64,000 nucleotides of DNA, taken from positions 310,001-374,000 of the forward strand of contig CAVYJW010000008.1 of NCBI GenBank assembly GCA_963768945.1. Reading direction: 5' to 3'. The notes under the pieces were generated by a model, which saw only the letters and a program-made list of their open reading frames with translations, ran no database searches and was not told where the DNA came from. Below, piece by piece: positions 40,662 to 48,242 of the stretch. The stretch comes from RYN-230 sp963768945 (GTDB lineage Bacteria > Actinomycetota > Actinomycetes > Streptosporangiales > Streptosporangiaceae). Positions within the stretch are counted from its first letter, which is position 1. Each line of letters begins with the position of its first letter. Both the position numbers and the translations under genes were made by a program.

Positions 40662-42620
40662 GTGCGCGATCAGCAGGCCGGCACCGGGTTCCTGGCTGAG
40701 GTAGGACCGGGCCTAAGAACAGGCTCGCGGATCGCCGGGTACTGGCTGGAAGAGCAGATCGGCCAGGGCGGGATGGCCGCCGTGTTCCGGGCCCGGGATG
40801 AGCGGCTGGACCGGCTGGTCGCGCTGAAGGTCCTGGCGCCCGCGCTGGCCAGGGACCGGGAGTTCCGGCAGCGGTTCATCCGCGAGTCCCGGGCCGCGGC
40901 GGCGGTCGACGATCCGCACATCATCCCGGTGTTCGAGGCCGGCGAGGCCTCCGGGGCGCTGTTCATCGCGATGCGCTTCGTGCCAGGCGGGGACGTGTAC
41001 AGCCTGATCCGCCGGACGGGGCCGCTGTCGGCGGCCCGCGCGGCGTCGATCGTCTCCCCGGTGGCGTCGGCGCTGGACGCCGCGCACGCGGTCGGGCTGG
41101 TGCATCGCGACGTGAAGCCCGCGAACATGCTGCTGGATACCCGGCCCCGGCGGCCTGATCACGTGTACCTGTCGGATTTCGGGCTGAGCAAGGGGACCGT
41201 GTCCACCTCGGCCGGGCTGACCGGCGCCGGGCATTTCCTGGGCACCCTGGACTACATTTCCCCGGAACGGATCGAGGGACTGCAGGCCGACGGCCGGGCG
41301 GACCAGTACGCGCTGGCCTGCTCGGCGTTCGAGATGCTGACCGGTGCGCCGCCGTTCCGGTCCCCGGAAGCTGCGGCGCTGATGTACGCGCAGCTCTCGC
41401 AACCCCCGCCGCCGCTCACCTCACGGCGGCCGGATCTGCCGTCCACCGCGGACCAGGTGTTCGCCCGGGCGCTGGCCAAGGCCCCGGGGGATCGCTACGC
41501 CAGCTGCCGGGACTTCGCCGACGCGCTGCGCGCGGCATTCGGCCTGGCGTCCTACGATTCCGGGCCCGAAGCCATCCCGGCCGCGGAGCACCCGCCGGCC
41601 GGGCCCACCGCGGATGACGCGCGCGGGGCCGCCCCGTTCGCCCGTCACGCCCTGTCCGACGCCCCGTCCGCCCGTCCCGCCACGTCCGATCCCCCCGCCC
41701 CGACCGCTCCCCCCGCCCCGTCCGTTCCTCCCGCCGCGTTCGGCCGCCCGGCCCCTGCGCGCCGGCGGCGATCCCGCCGGAGGATCCTGGACACGCTCGT
41801 GGCCGTGCTCGTCGTGGCGGCGGCGGCTCTCGTGATCCATATCCTGCACGGCAGGGACACCAGCCGGCCGCTGCCCACGATCCCGATCGCCACGGCGTCC
41901 CGGATCCCGCCGGTGACCGGCGACGACTACGTCGTGTACCAGGCGGGCCGGGACGCGAGCGCCCAGGTTCACGGCGAGGTCCGCCGCGTGCTCCGGGGCG
42001 GGACCGCCGAGCTGTACGCCCAGCCGTTTCCCTACCGGCACGCGGCGGTCCCGGCCAGCTCAGAGATCCTGAGGACCACCGGCAGCGGGGCCGCGTACGC
42101 GTTCACGGTGACGCCGAGCCTGGCCACGCGCTACTTCGTCGAGTTGTTCCGGGGCGCCGTGACCACGCCCGTGGCCCGTTCGCGGACCGTGACCATCTAT
42201 GTCACCAGGGACCTGGCGGCCGGGGCCCTGATCTGCCACAGGCCGTTCTGCCGGGCCGCGATCCCGCTGCACGTCGTCGTGCCGGCCGGGGCGATGAGCA
42301 CGGAGATCTCGAAGCCCTGGTACGCCTACGGCGCCCCGGGACCGGCCTCCGCGGCGGTGGAGCTGCAGCTCCTGGAACCGGGCAACCCCGACGTCAGGCA
42401 GCTGCTGAAAACACCCAGGCCCCAGATCAGCAAGCCACGGCGCATCTCCGCCACCGAGTTCGATCTGGTGATCAGGTTCCCGCCCGGCTACCGCCAGGAG
42501 GTGTCTTCCTGGCATTTCACCGCCTGCGCTGCGGATACCGAGACGCGGGACGGTCTCGGGCTGCCCGGCCGTCACCGGTGCGGGCTCCGCATCGTCCCCT
42601 CGGCCAGCTACCTCGGCTAG
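40662..42620 (+). CDS. Membrane Ser/Thr protein kinase (PknB-like)
   Basis: 652 residues from GTG 40662 (GGAGG just upstream; GTG 40659 is one codon earlier). Eukaryotic-type kinase domain ~22-290: glycine loop GQGGMAAVFRARD, catalytic HRDVKPANMLLD, DFGLSKG and activation segment TLDYISPERIEG. A Pro/Ala linker, one membrane helix (LVAVLVVAAAALVIHIL, ~375-395) and a ~255-residue extracellular domain follow; that domain has no PASTA repeats and is unfamiliar to me. It would phosphorylate cytoplasmic proteins on Ser/Thr in response to an outside cue. Confidence 0.93.
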   Translation: MRDQQAGTGFLAEVGPGLRTGSRIAGYWLEEQIGQGGMAAVFRARDERLDRLVALKVLAPALARDREFRQRFIRESRAAAAVDDPHIIPVFEAGEASGALFIAMRFVPGGDVYSLIRRTGPLSAARAASIVSPVASALDAAHAVGLVHRDVKPANMLLDTRPRRPDHVYLSDFGLSKGTVSTSAGLTGAGHFLGTLDYISPERIEGLQADGRADQYALACSAFEMLTGAPPFRSPEAAALMYAQLSQPPPPLTSRRPDLPSTADQVFARALAKAPGDRYASCRDFADALRAAFGLASYDSGPEAIPAAEHPPAGPTADDARGAAPFARHALSDAPSARPATSDPPAPTAPPAPSVPPAAFGRPAPARRRRSRRRILDTLVAVLVVAAAALVIHILHGRDTSRPLPTIPIATASRIPPVTGDDYVVYQAGRDASAQVHGEVRRVLRGGTAELYAQPFPYRHAAVPASSEILRTTGSGAAYAFTVTPSLATRYFVELFRGAVTTPVARSRTVTIYVTRDLAAGALICHRPFCRAAIPLHVVVPAGAMSTEISKPWYAYGAPGPASAAVELQLLEPGNPDVRQLLKTPRPQISKPRRISATEFDLVIRFPPGYRQEVSSWHFTACAADTETRDGLGLPGRHRCGLRIVPSASYLG

Positions 42621-42634
42621 GTCCGGTTGGCCGG

Positions 42635-43678
42635 CTAGGTGCCGACCGGATGCCAGACGGTCTTGGTCTCCAGGAAGGCCAGCAGCCGCCGCACCCCCGG
42701 CGCCGCGGCCCAGTCTTCTTCAGCACGGGCCTCTCCAGCACGGGCCTCCTCAGCCCGGCCCGGCCCGGCCCCGAAGACCCGCTTCACGTTCCCGGCCGCG
42801 AGCCGCTCGAGCTCAGCCCGGTCCGCGGGGTCCGCGCCGGTCAGGTCGATCGCGTTGATGTCCTGGTGGGCGGCGAGCACCGGCGCGAGCTCGGGGAGCC
42901 GCCCGGTCAGCACGTTGACCACGCCGCCCGGCACGTCGGAGGTGGCCAGCACCTCGGCCAGGCTGACCGCGGCCAGCACGGCCGGCCCGCTGGCCAGCAG
43001 CACAGCCGTGTTGCCGGTGGCGATGACCGGCGCGAGCACGCTCACCAGCCCGAGCAGCCCGGCCGCGGGCGGCGCCAGCACCGCGACGACCCCGGTCGGC
43101 TCGGGGACGCTCAGGTTGAAGTACGGGCCGGCCACCGGGTTGGCGCCCCCCGCGATCTGCGCGACCTTGTCCGGCCAGCCCGCGTACCAGACCCAGCGGT
43201 CGATGGCCGCCGCGACGTCCCGTGCCGCGGCGTCCCGGTCACCATTTTTTTCCGCAACGAGGACCTCGCCGGTGAACTGCCCCGCCCGGCCTTCGAGCAT
43301 TTCGGCCACCCGGTACAGCACCTGGCCGCGGTTGTAGGCGGTCGCCCCGGACCAGCCACCGAACGCCTTACGGGCCGCGACGACGGCGTCCCGTGCATCC
43401 TTGCGGGAGGCCAGCGCGGCGTGCGCGAGCAGGGTCCCGTCCGGCGCCATGACCGGGTAGGACCGGCCCGACTCCGACCGGGGGAACGCACCGCCGATGA
43501 ACAGCTTGTAGGTCTTGCGGACCGCCAGCCGGCTGGCGCCGTCCGCGCCCGGACCGCGCCCGGGCACCTCCTTGGCCGGCCGCTTTGCGCCGGTCCGGGG
43601 CGGGACAGCCGGCCGGCCCACCTCGCCAGCCGTCCGCTCCCCGCGGGACCGGGGCGGGACAGCCGCGGCCCACCGCAT
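42635..43678 (-). CDS. Aldehyde dehydrogenase-like protein lacking the catalytic Cys domain
   Basis: The frame gives 347 residues. The ALDH-like part (KTYKLFIGGAFPRSESGRSY to VKRVFGAGPG) covers the cofactor-binding half only: there is no catalytic Cys motif and no GGYxxSG end. Such non-catalytic partners occur next to a complete ALDH in actinomycetes and resemble the second domain of ALDH16. The ~55 N-terminal residues are repeat-derived. A better start, ATG 43895, overlaps the stop of the upstream ALDH but lies in another frame (MPDRRAAREKPGKSSATKTA); a 2-bp length difference between 54- and 52-bp repeats at 43591-43700 accounts for the shift. Confidence 0.78.
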   Translation of the reverse strand: MRWAAAVPPRSRGERTAGEVGRPAVPPRTGAKRPAKEVPGRGPGADGASRLAVRKTYKLFIGGAFPRSESGRSYPVMAPDGTLLAHAALASRKDARDAVVAARKAFGGWSGATAYNRGQVLYRVAEMLEGRAGQFTGEVLVAEKNGDRDAAARDVAAAIDRWVWYAGWPDKVAQIAGGANPVAGPYFNLSVPEPTGVVAVLAPPAAGLLGLVSVLAPVIATGNTAVLLASGPAVLAAVSLAEVLATSDVPGGVVNVLTGRLPELAPVLAAHQDINAIDLTGADPADRAELERLAAGNVKRVFGAGPGRAEEARAGEARAEEDWAAAPGVRRLLAFLETKTVWHPVGT

Positions 43679-43704
43679 CAGCCGTCCGCTCCCCGCCAGA
43701 CCGG
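43591..43704. repeat. Imperfect 54/52-bp tandem repeat that changes reading frame
   Basis: The words GG(T/A)CCGGGGCGGGACAGCC and CAGCCGTCCGCTCCCCG recur at about 43591, 43645 and 43697. The first period is 54 bp and the second is 52 bp, not a multiple of three. It lies in the N-terminal linker of the partner ALDH gene. Confidence 0.7.
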
Positions 43705-43887
43705 GGCGCGGAGGTGACCCGGGCGGTGCTGGGCTGTCCCGCGCCCGCCCCGCCAGCCCCGTCCGCCGCCGGCCGGCGGCGGGTCGCGCCCGCCTCCGCC
43801 CCCTCCTCGCCGGTCTTGGGCGAAGGAGACTTACGGGCGGTTTTCGTTGCGGAAGATTTTCCGGGTTTTTCCCGGGCGGCGCGGCGG

Positions 43888-45348
43888 TCAGGCATCGAGG
43901 TACCCGGCCAGCCCGTGACGCCCGCCTTCCCGGCCGAACCCCGACTCCTGGTAGCCGCCGAACGGGCTGGCCGGGTCGAACCGGTTGTAGGTGTTGGCCC
44001 AGATCACCCCGGCGCGCAGGCGCTGGGCCATCCAGAAGATCCGGCTGCCCTTCTCGGTCCAGATCCCGGCGGACAGCCCGTACGGGGTGTTGTTCGCCTT
44101 GGCCACGGCTTCCTCCGGGGTGCGGAACGTGAGCACGGACAGCACCGGCCCGAAGATCTCCTCCCGGGCGATCCGGTGCGCCTGGCTGACCCCGCTGAAC
44201 ACGGTGGGCGGGAACCAGTAACCCCGGTCCGGCAGGGAGCAGGCCGGTGACCAGCGCTGTGCGCCCTCCTGCTCACCAGCCGCAGACAGCTCGGTGATCT
44301 TGTCGAGCTGCTGACGCGAGTTGATCGCGCCAATGTCGGTGTTCTTGTCCAGCGGGTCACCCAGGCGCAGCGTGCCGAGCCGCCGCTTCAGCCGGTCCAG
44401 CACCGTGTCCGCGACCGACTCCTGGACCAGCAGCCGCGAGCCCGCGCAGCACACGTGGCCCTGGTTGAAGAAGATGCCGTTGACGATGCCCTCGACCGCC
44501 TGGTCCAGCGGCGCGTCGTCGAAGACCACGTTGGCAGCCTTGCCGCCGAGTTCCAGGGTGAGCCTCTTCCCGGTGCCCGCGACCGCGCGCTGGATCTCCT
44601 TGCCGACCTCGGTGGAGCCGGTGAACGCGATCTTGTCCACCCCCGGGTGCGCGACCAGGGCCTGCCCGGTGGCGCCGTCGCCGGTCAGGATGTTCACCGT
44701 TCCGGGCGGCAGGCCCGCCTCACCGATGACCTCGGCCAGCAGCAGCGCGGTCAGCGGCGTGGTCTCGGCGGGCTTGAGCACGCAGGTGTTGCCGGCCGCC
44801 AGCGCCGGGGCCAGCTTCCAGGCCGCCATCAGCAGCGGGAAGTTCCAGGGGATGACTTGGCCGGCCACCCCAAGCGGCCGTGGGGCCGGGCCAAACCCGG
44901 CGTGTTCCAGCTTGTCCGCCCAGCCCGCGTAGTAGAAGAAGTGCGCGGCGGCCAGCGGGATGTCCACGTCCCGCGATTCCTTTATGGGCTTGCCGTTGTC
45001 CAGGCTTTCCAGCACCGCGAACTCGCGGGCCCGCTCCTGGATGACCCGCGCGATCCGGTACAGGTACTTGGCGCGGTCCCGGCCTGGGGTGGCGCCCCAG
45101 GCTCCGTCGTAGGCCGCGCGGGCGGCGGCCACCGCCCGGTCCGCGTCCCGCTCCCCGGCCTGCGCCACCTCGGCCAGGGGCTCCTCGGTAGCCGGGTTCA
45201 GCGTAGTGAAGTGCCGGCCGGCCGCGGGCGGGACGAACTCGCCGCCGATGAACAGCCCGTAGCGGGGGGCGATCGACACCACGTCCTTGGATTCGGGCGC
45301 AGGGGCGTAGTCCCAGTCCGGGGCGGACAGGGGTGAGGTGGCGACCAT
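43888..45348 (-). CDS. Aldehyde dehydrogenase, catalytically complete
   Basis: 486 residues. All ALDH motifs are present: PWNFPLLMAAWKL, FTGSTEVGKEI, general base Glu in LTLELGGKAAN, nucleophile in NQGHVCCAGSRLL, EEIFGPVLSV and the C-terminal PFGGYQESGFGREGG. It oxidises an aldehyde with NAD(P). The next gene, a non-catalytic ALDH-like protein, probably assembles with it. In streptomycetes such a pair sits beside deoC, as I recall, which would make acetaldehyde from deoxyribose phosphate the natural substrate; here deoC is 14.5 kb away. Confidence 0.93.
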   Translation of the reverse strand: MVATSPLSAPDWDYAPAPESKDVVSIAPRYGLFIGGEFVPPAAGRHFTTLNPATEEPLAEVAQAGERDADRAVAAARAAYDGAWGATPGRDRAKYLYRIARVIQERAREFAVLESLDNGKPIKESRDVDIPLAAAHFFYYAGWADKLEHAGFGPAPRPLGVAGQVIPWNFPLLMAAWKLAPALAAGNTCVLKPAETTPLTALLLAEVIGEAGLPPGTVNILTGDGATGQALVAHPGVDKIAFTGSTEVGKEIQRAVAGTGKRLTLELGGKAANVVFDDAPLDQAVEGIVNGIFFNQGHVCCAGSRLLVQESVADTVLDRLKRRLGTLRLGDPLDKNTDIGAINSRQQLDKITELSAAGEQEGAQRWSPACSLPDRGYWFPPTVFSGVSQAHRIAREEIFGPVLSVLTFRTPEEAVAKANNTPYGLSAGIWTEKGSRIFWMAQRLRAGVIWANTYNRFDPASPFGGYQESGFGREGGRHGLAGYLDA

Positions 45349-45661
45349 GGCGATAACCTACCTCGCGCCGGCCTGGCTCAGCGGCCAGCGGTCCGGCCTG
45401 GCTCACCGGCCAGCGGACCCCGGCCGCACCGCGGCGGGCAGCGCGAAATGCCCCCTCCGCTGATCGCGCCTGCTGACGCGTATTTCCCGCGGAAGCCAGA
45501 AAAAGTGCGACGTTTTCCGGCTCGGCGTGTCCAACAGGCCAGGGGTGGCCGAATACAGGATACGTCGCCCGACAGAGGTATATCACCTAGCGTCATGGTC
45601 GAGGCACTATATGTAACGAATATTACAGAAATACCGAGACCACAGAAAAGAGTGTTACCTG
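45349..45661. other. Promoter region of the Asp23-family operon
   Basis: 313 nt between divergent genes, with the most AT-rich stretch of the area at 45560-45655. It contains the inverted repeat TGTAA-CGAATA-TTACA (45612-45627) about 35 nt before the first Asp23-type start. The ribosome-binding site of that gene is weak (AAAAGAG). Confidence 0.5.
45612..45627. promoter_or_regulatory. Inverted repeat TGTAA-N6-TTACA before the Asp23-family operon
   Basis: 5-bp arms in an AT-rich setting, 34 nt upstream of ATG 45662. It may be an operator or part of the promoter. Confidence 0.35.
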
Positions 45662-46138
45662 ATGACCCAGACAGACGCTGCGCCCTCGGTGAGGACCCCC
45701 ACGCGGGTGGCTGAGCCCGCACGGAAGATGACCGACCGGATGACCACGGACGAAGGCAAGATCAGCGTGGCCCAGAGCGTCGTGCAGAAGATCGCCGGGG
45801 TGGCCTGCCGCGAGATCAGCGGCGTTCACGCCATGGGTGCCTCGACCAGCCGCGCGTTCGGCGTCATCAGGGAGCGCATCCCCGGCAGTTCCGGCCCGAA
45901 TGTGGCCCAGGGCGTCGGCGTGGAGGTCGGGGAGACCCAGGCCGCCATCGACCTGGACATCGTGGTGGAGTACGGGGTCAGCATCGCCGACCTCGGCCGG
46001 AGCATCCAGCGCAACGTCAAGCAGTCGGTGGAGCGGATGACCGGGCTCGAGGTGGTCGAGGTCAACGTGAGTGTGGACGATCTCTACCTGCCGGGCAGCT
46101 CGGACCAGGACGATGCCGCGCCCTCCCGGGTGTCATGA
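45662..46138 (+). CDS. Asp23/Gls24 family envelope stress protein
   Basis: 158 residues. After a short N-terminus comes a standard DUF322/Asp23 domain: GKISVAQSVVQKIAGVACRE, GVHAMGAS, GVGVEVGETQAAIDLDIVVE and QRNVKQSVERMTGLEVVEVN. Members bind membrane anchors such as AmaP and accumulate under cell-envelope stress. First gene of a six-gene run with overlaps or short gaps (45662 to about 48830). Its TGA overlaps the ATG of the next gene. Confidence 0.94.
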   Translation: MTQTDAAPSVRTPTRVAEPARKMTDRMTTDEGKISVAQSVVQKIAGVACREISGVHAMGASTSRAFGVIRERIPGSSGPNVAQGVGVEVGETQAAIDLDIVVEYGVSIADLGRSIQRNVKQSVERMTGLEVVEVNVSVDDLYLPGSSDQDDAAPSRVS

Positions 46139-46947
46139 CCAGTCCTGCTGCTCCCAGGACGGGTGCCAGGCCGGGCACGCCGGAGGCAGCCCGGCCGCAC
46201 GGCCGACCGCACGACCGGCCGGCCGCCCGCGCGGCTGGCCGGATAACGGCGCCTCCCGAGGGAGGGCCGGCCGACCGGCCGGCCCTGATTGAGGGCGTCG
46301 ATCTCGACGCCGTGGCTACGGCGGTCCGGGCCTGCCCGTCCGTCGATGATCTCTGCGCCGGCTCCTGGGGTGGCGTCGTGTCCTACTTCGCCGGGCGGCA
46401 GGTGGCCGGAATCCGGGTCAGCCCCGACCACGTGCTGATCTCGGTCCGCGCACGGTGGGGCGTTCCCGTGGGCGAACTGGCTGGCGAGGTGCGCGGGGTG
46501 GTGGCCGCCCTGGTGGCACCGAGGCGGGTGGACATCGTGGTGGCCGACCTGGCCGAAGCTCCGGCCCGGACTGTGCCCGGGCCCGGGGCTGCCGGGGCCG
46601 GGGCCGGGGCTGCCGGGGCCGGGGCTGCCGGGGCCGGGGCTGCCGGGGCCGGGGCTGCGGCGGGGCCGGGGCCGGGCGTGAGCTCAGGCCCGGGGCCGGT
46701 GCCTGAGCCGGCCGACCATGAGCGGGCGCGGCGGCGTGCCCGCCGGGAGTTCGTCCGCGGCCACCATCCGGACCGTGGCGGCGACCCGGCCGTGTTCGTC
46801 GCCGGGCTAGCCGCCCTGGACCACCCCCAGGTCCGGCCCGCGCGGGCCGGGGTGGTGGTGATCCCGGACAGGCCCTGGCTGGTCACCCTGCTGACCGCCG
46901 TGGCCCGCCGGGCCGGCTGGCGTGCCCCGCCGCCGCGGGTCAGGTAG
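46135..46947 (+). CDS. Asp23-like domain fused to a J-domain-like HPD segment
   Basis: 270 residues. Residues ~51-140 form a divergent Asp23-like domain (VDLDAVATAVRACPSVDDLC, VVSYFAGRQVAGIRV, RVDIVVADL). A Gly/Ala repeat linker (~148-185) leads to ARRRARREFVRGHHPDRGGD, in which His211-Pro212-Asp213 within a basic helix and a following GGD match helix II and the HPD loop of DnaJ proteins. Helix I of a full J domain is missing. If real, the tail could recruit DnaK to the Asp23 layer. Start overlaps the previous stop. The J-like assignment is inference. Confidence 0.7.
   Translation: MTSPAAPRTGARPGTPEAARPHGRPHDRPAARAAGRITAPPEGGPADRPALIEGVDLDAVATAVRACPSVDDLCAGSWGGVVSYFAGRQVAGIRVSPDHVLISVRARWGVPVGELAGEVRGVVAALVAPRRVDIVVADLAEAPARTVPGPGAAGAGAGAAGAGAAGAGAAGAGAAAGPGPGVSSGPGPVPEPADHERARRRARREFVRGHHPDRGGDPAVFVAGLAALDHPQVRPARAGVVVIPDRPWLVTLLTAVARRAGWRAPPPRVR
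46583..46665 (+). repeat. Gly/Ala repeats in the linker of the Asp23-J gene
   Basis: Units of GGGGCTGCCGGGGCC (15 bp) encode GAAGA pentapeptides between the two domains. They are in frame. Confidence 0.7.
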
Positions 46948-46979
46948 ATCCGCTTCCTAGCACCTGATTGTGAGACGAC

Positions 46980-47162
46980 ATGACGCGCACGACCATCGGC
47001 ATCCTGATCGGCCTGGCCCTGGGCTTGGCCCTGGCGTTCGGCGGCTTCGGGCAGATGCTCATCGTCGCCCTGTTCGGCGCCATCGGGCTCGTGGTGGGCC
47101 GGGTCCTGGACGGCGAACTGGACCTGAGCGCCTACCTGTCCGGCCGGCGTGACCGGCGATGA
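46980..47162 (+). CDS. Small membrane protein, DUF2273-like
   Basis: 60 residues with two hydrophobic helices (TIGILIGLALGLALAFGGF and MLIVALFGAIGLVVGRVL), then a short polar tail. DUF2273 proteins of this size are regular members of Asp23/Gls24 operons and probably anchor the complex in the membrane. It ends with an ATGA overlap to the next Asp23-type gene. Confidence 0.88.
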   Translation: MTRTTIGILIGLALGLALAFGGFGQMLIVALFGAIGLVVGRVLDGELDLSAYLSGRRDRR

Positions 47163-47662
47163 CCGCCAGCACCGAGCTCGAGCCCGCTGCCCCCGGGTCC
47201 CCGGATGTCCCGGGGGACGCCCGCGAACCCAGGCCAACTGACGGTCACGGCGCCCTGGATGCTCAGGGCGCCCCGCCGGGCCGCACCAGCCTGGGCCTGA
47301 TCGCCCTCAATGACCGCGTGGTGGAGAAGGTGGCCGCCTGCGCCGCCGCCGAGGTCCCGGACGCCGGATCCTCGGCGCGCCGCGTGCTGGGCCACTCACT
47401 CGCCGGGGCCGGGGCGCTGGGGACGCGGCAGACCAGCCTGTCCGGGCTGCCGAAGGTCTCAGTAGACGTTGACGGCTCCACCGTGGCGCTGGATCTGTCG
47501 ATCAGCGTCCGCTGGCCAGCCTCGGTGCCCGCCGTGACCCGCGCCGTCCGGGACCGGGTGCGCCACCGGGTCCGGGCGCTGACCGGCATGACCGTGCTCG
47601 ATGTGGACATCTCGGTCACTGACCTGGCGACCCGGCTGGACAAGCCGGCCAGGGTTCGCTGA
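47159..47662 (+). CDS. Asp23/Gls24 family protein, second full-length member
   Basis: 167 residues. An N-terminal Pro/Gly-rich 40 residues precede the Asp23 fold (NDRVVEKVAACAAAEVPDAG, LPKVSVDVDGSTVALDLSIS, VTRAVRDRVRHRVRALTGMT, VLDVDISVTDL). Divergent from the first member; probably a heteromeric partner. Start overlaps the DUF2273 stop; 34 nt to the next gene. Confidence 0.87.
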   Translation: MTASTELEPAAPGSPDVPGDAREPRPTDGHGALDAQGAPPGRTSLGLIALNDRVVEKVAACAAAEVPDAGSSARRVLGHSLAGAGALGTRQTSLSGLPKVSVDVDGSTVALDLSISVRWPASVPAVTRAVRDRVRHRVRALTGMTVLDVDISVTDLATRLDKPARVR

Positions 47663-47696
47663 CGGTGAGCGCTTTGATGGCAGGAAGGGAACAACG

Positions 47697-48242
47697 ATGA
47701 GGCTGGCTAACCGGGTCCTGGGCGCCCTTCTCAGCCTGGCGGTCATGGCCGGGGGCGTGGTCCTGATCGTGGAGGTTATCGCCAGCCGGGCGGGCAAGCG
47801 CCCGGTGCTGGTGCATTGGCACACGGCCTACGACTGGGCCCGGCGGACGACCTGGACGGCGGTCAGTGTCCGCGCGGCCTGCGGGGTCCTGATCGTGCTC
47901 GGGCTCATCCTGCTGATCGGCGAACTCAAGCCTGCGCGGGTGACCCGGCTGGTGGCCGAGCCCGCCGATGCCGGCGCTGCGGACATCGACACCGCCTACA
48001 CGCGCCGGGGGCTGGCCGCGACCATCCGGTCGGCGGCGATCGGCGTAGACGGCGTCCGCGGCGCCTCGGTAAGCGTGCGACGCCGCAAGGTGTCCGTGGC
48101 GGCCACCGCCCTGGCCCGGGACCGGGCCGCGGCCCGGAAGCTGCAGGACCCGGTGACGGCCGCGGTCGGCCAGCGCCTGACGGCGCTGCGGCTGCGCCGG
48201 GCACCGTCGGTGTCGGTGAACGTCCGCCCGGGGAGCCGCTGA
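47697..48242 (+). CDS. Two-helix membrane protein with C-terminal Asp23-like domain (DUF6286-like)
   Basis: 181 residues from ATG 47697 (GGAAGGGA upstream). Two membrane helices (LGALLSLAVMAGGVVLIVEV and AACGVLIVLGLILLIGEL) flank an external loop; a cytoplasmic domain with beta-strand-rich VRGASVSVRRRKVSVAATAL and LRRAPSVSVNVRPG follows. It resembles the family annotated DUF6286 in actinobacterial Asp23 loci and is likely a membrane anchor. TGA overlaps the ATG of the next gene (TGATG). Confidence 0.85.
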   Translation: MRLANRVLGALLSLAVMAGGVVLIVEVIASRAGKRPVLVHWHTAYDWARRTTWTAVSVRAACGVLIVLGLILLIGELKPARVTRLVAEPADAGAADIDTAYTRRGLAATIRSAAIGVDGVRGASVSVRRRKVSVAATALARDRAAARKLQDPVTAAVGQRLTALRLRRAPSVSVNVRPGSR

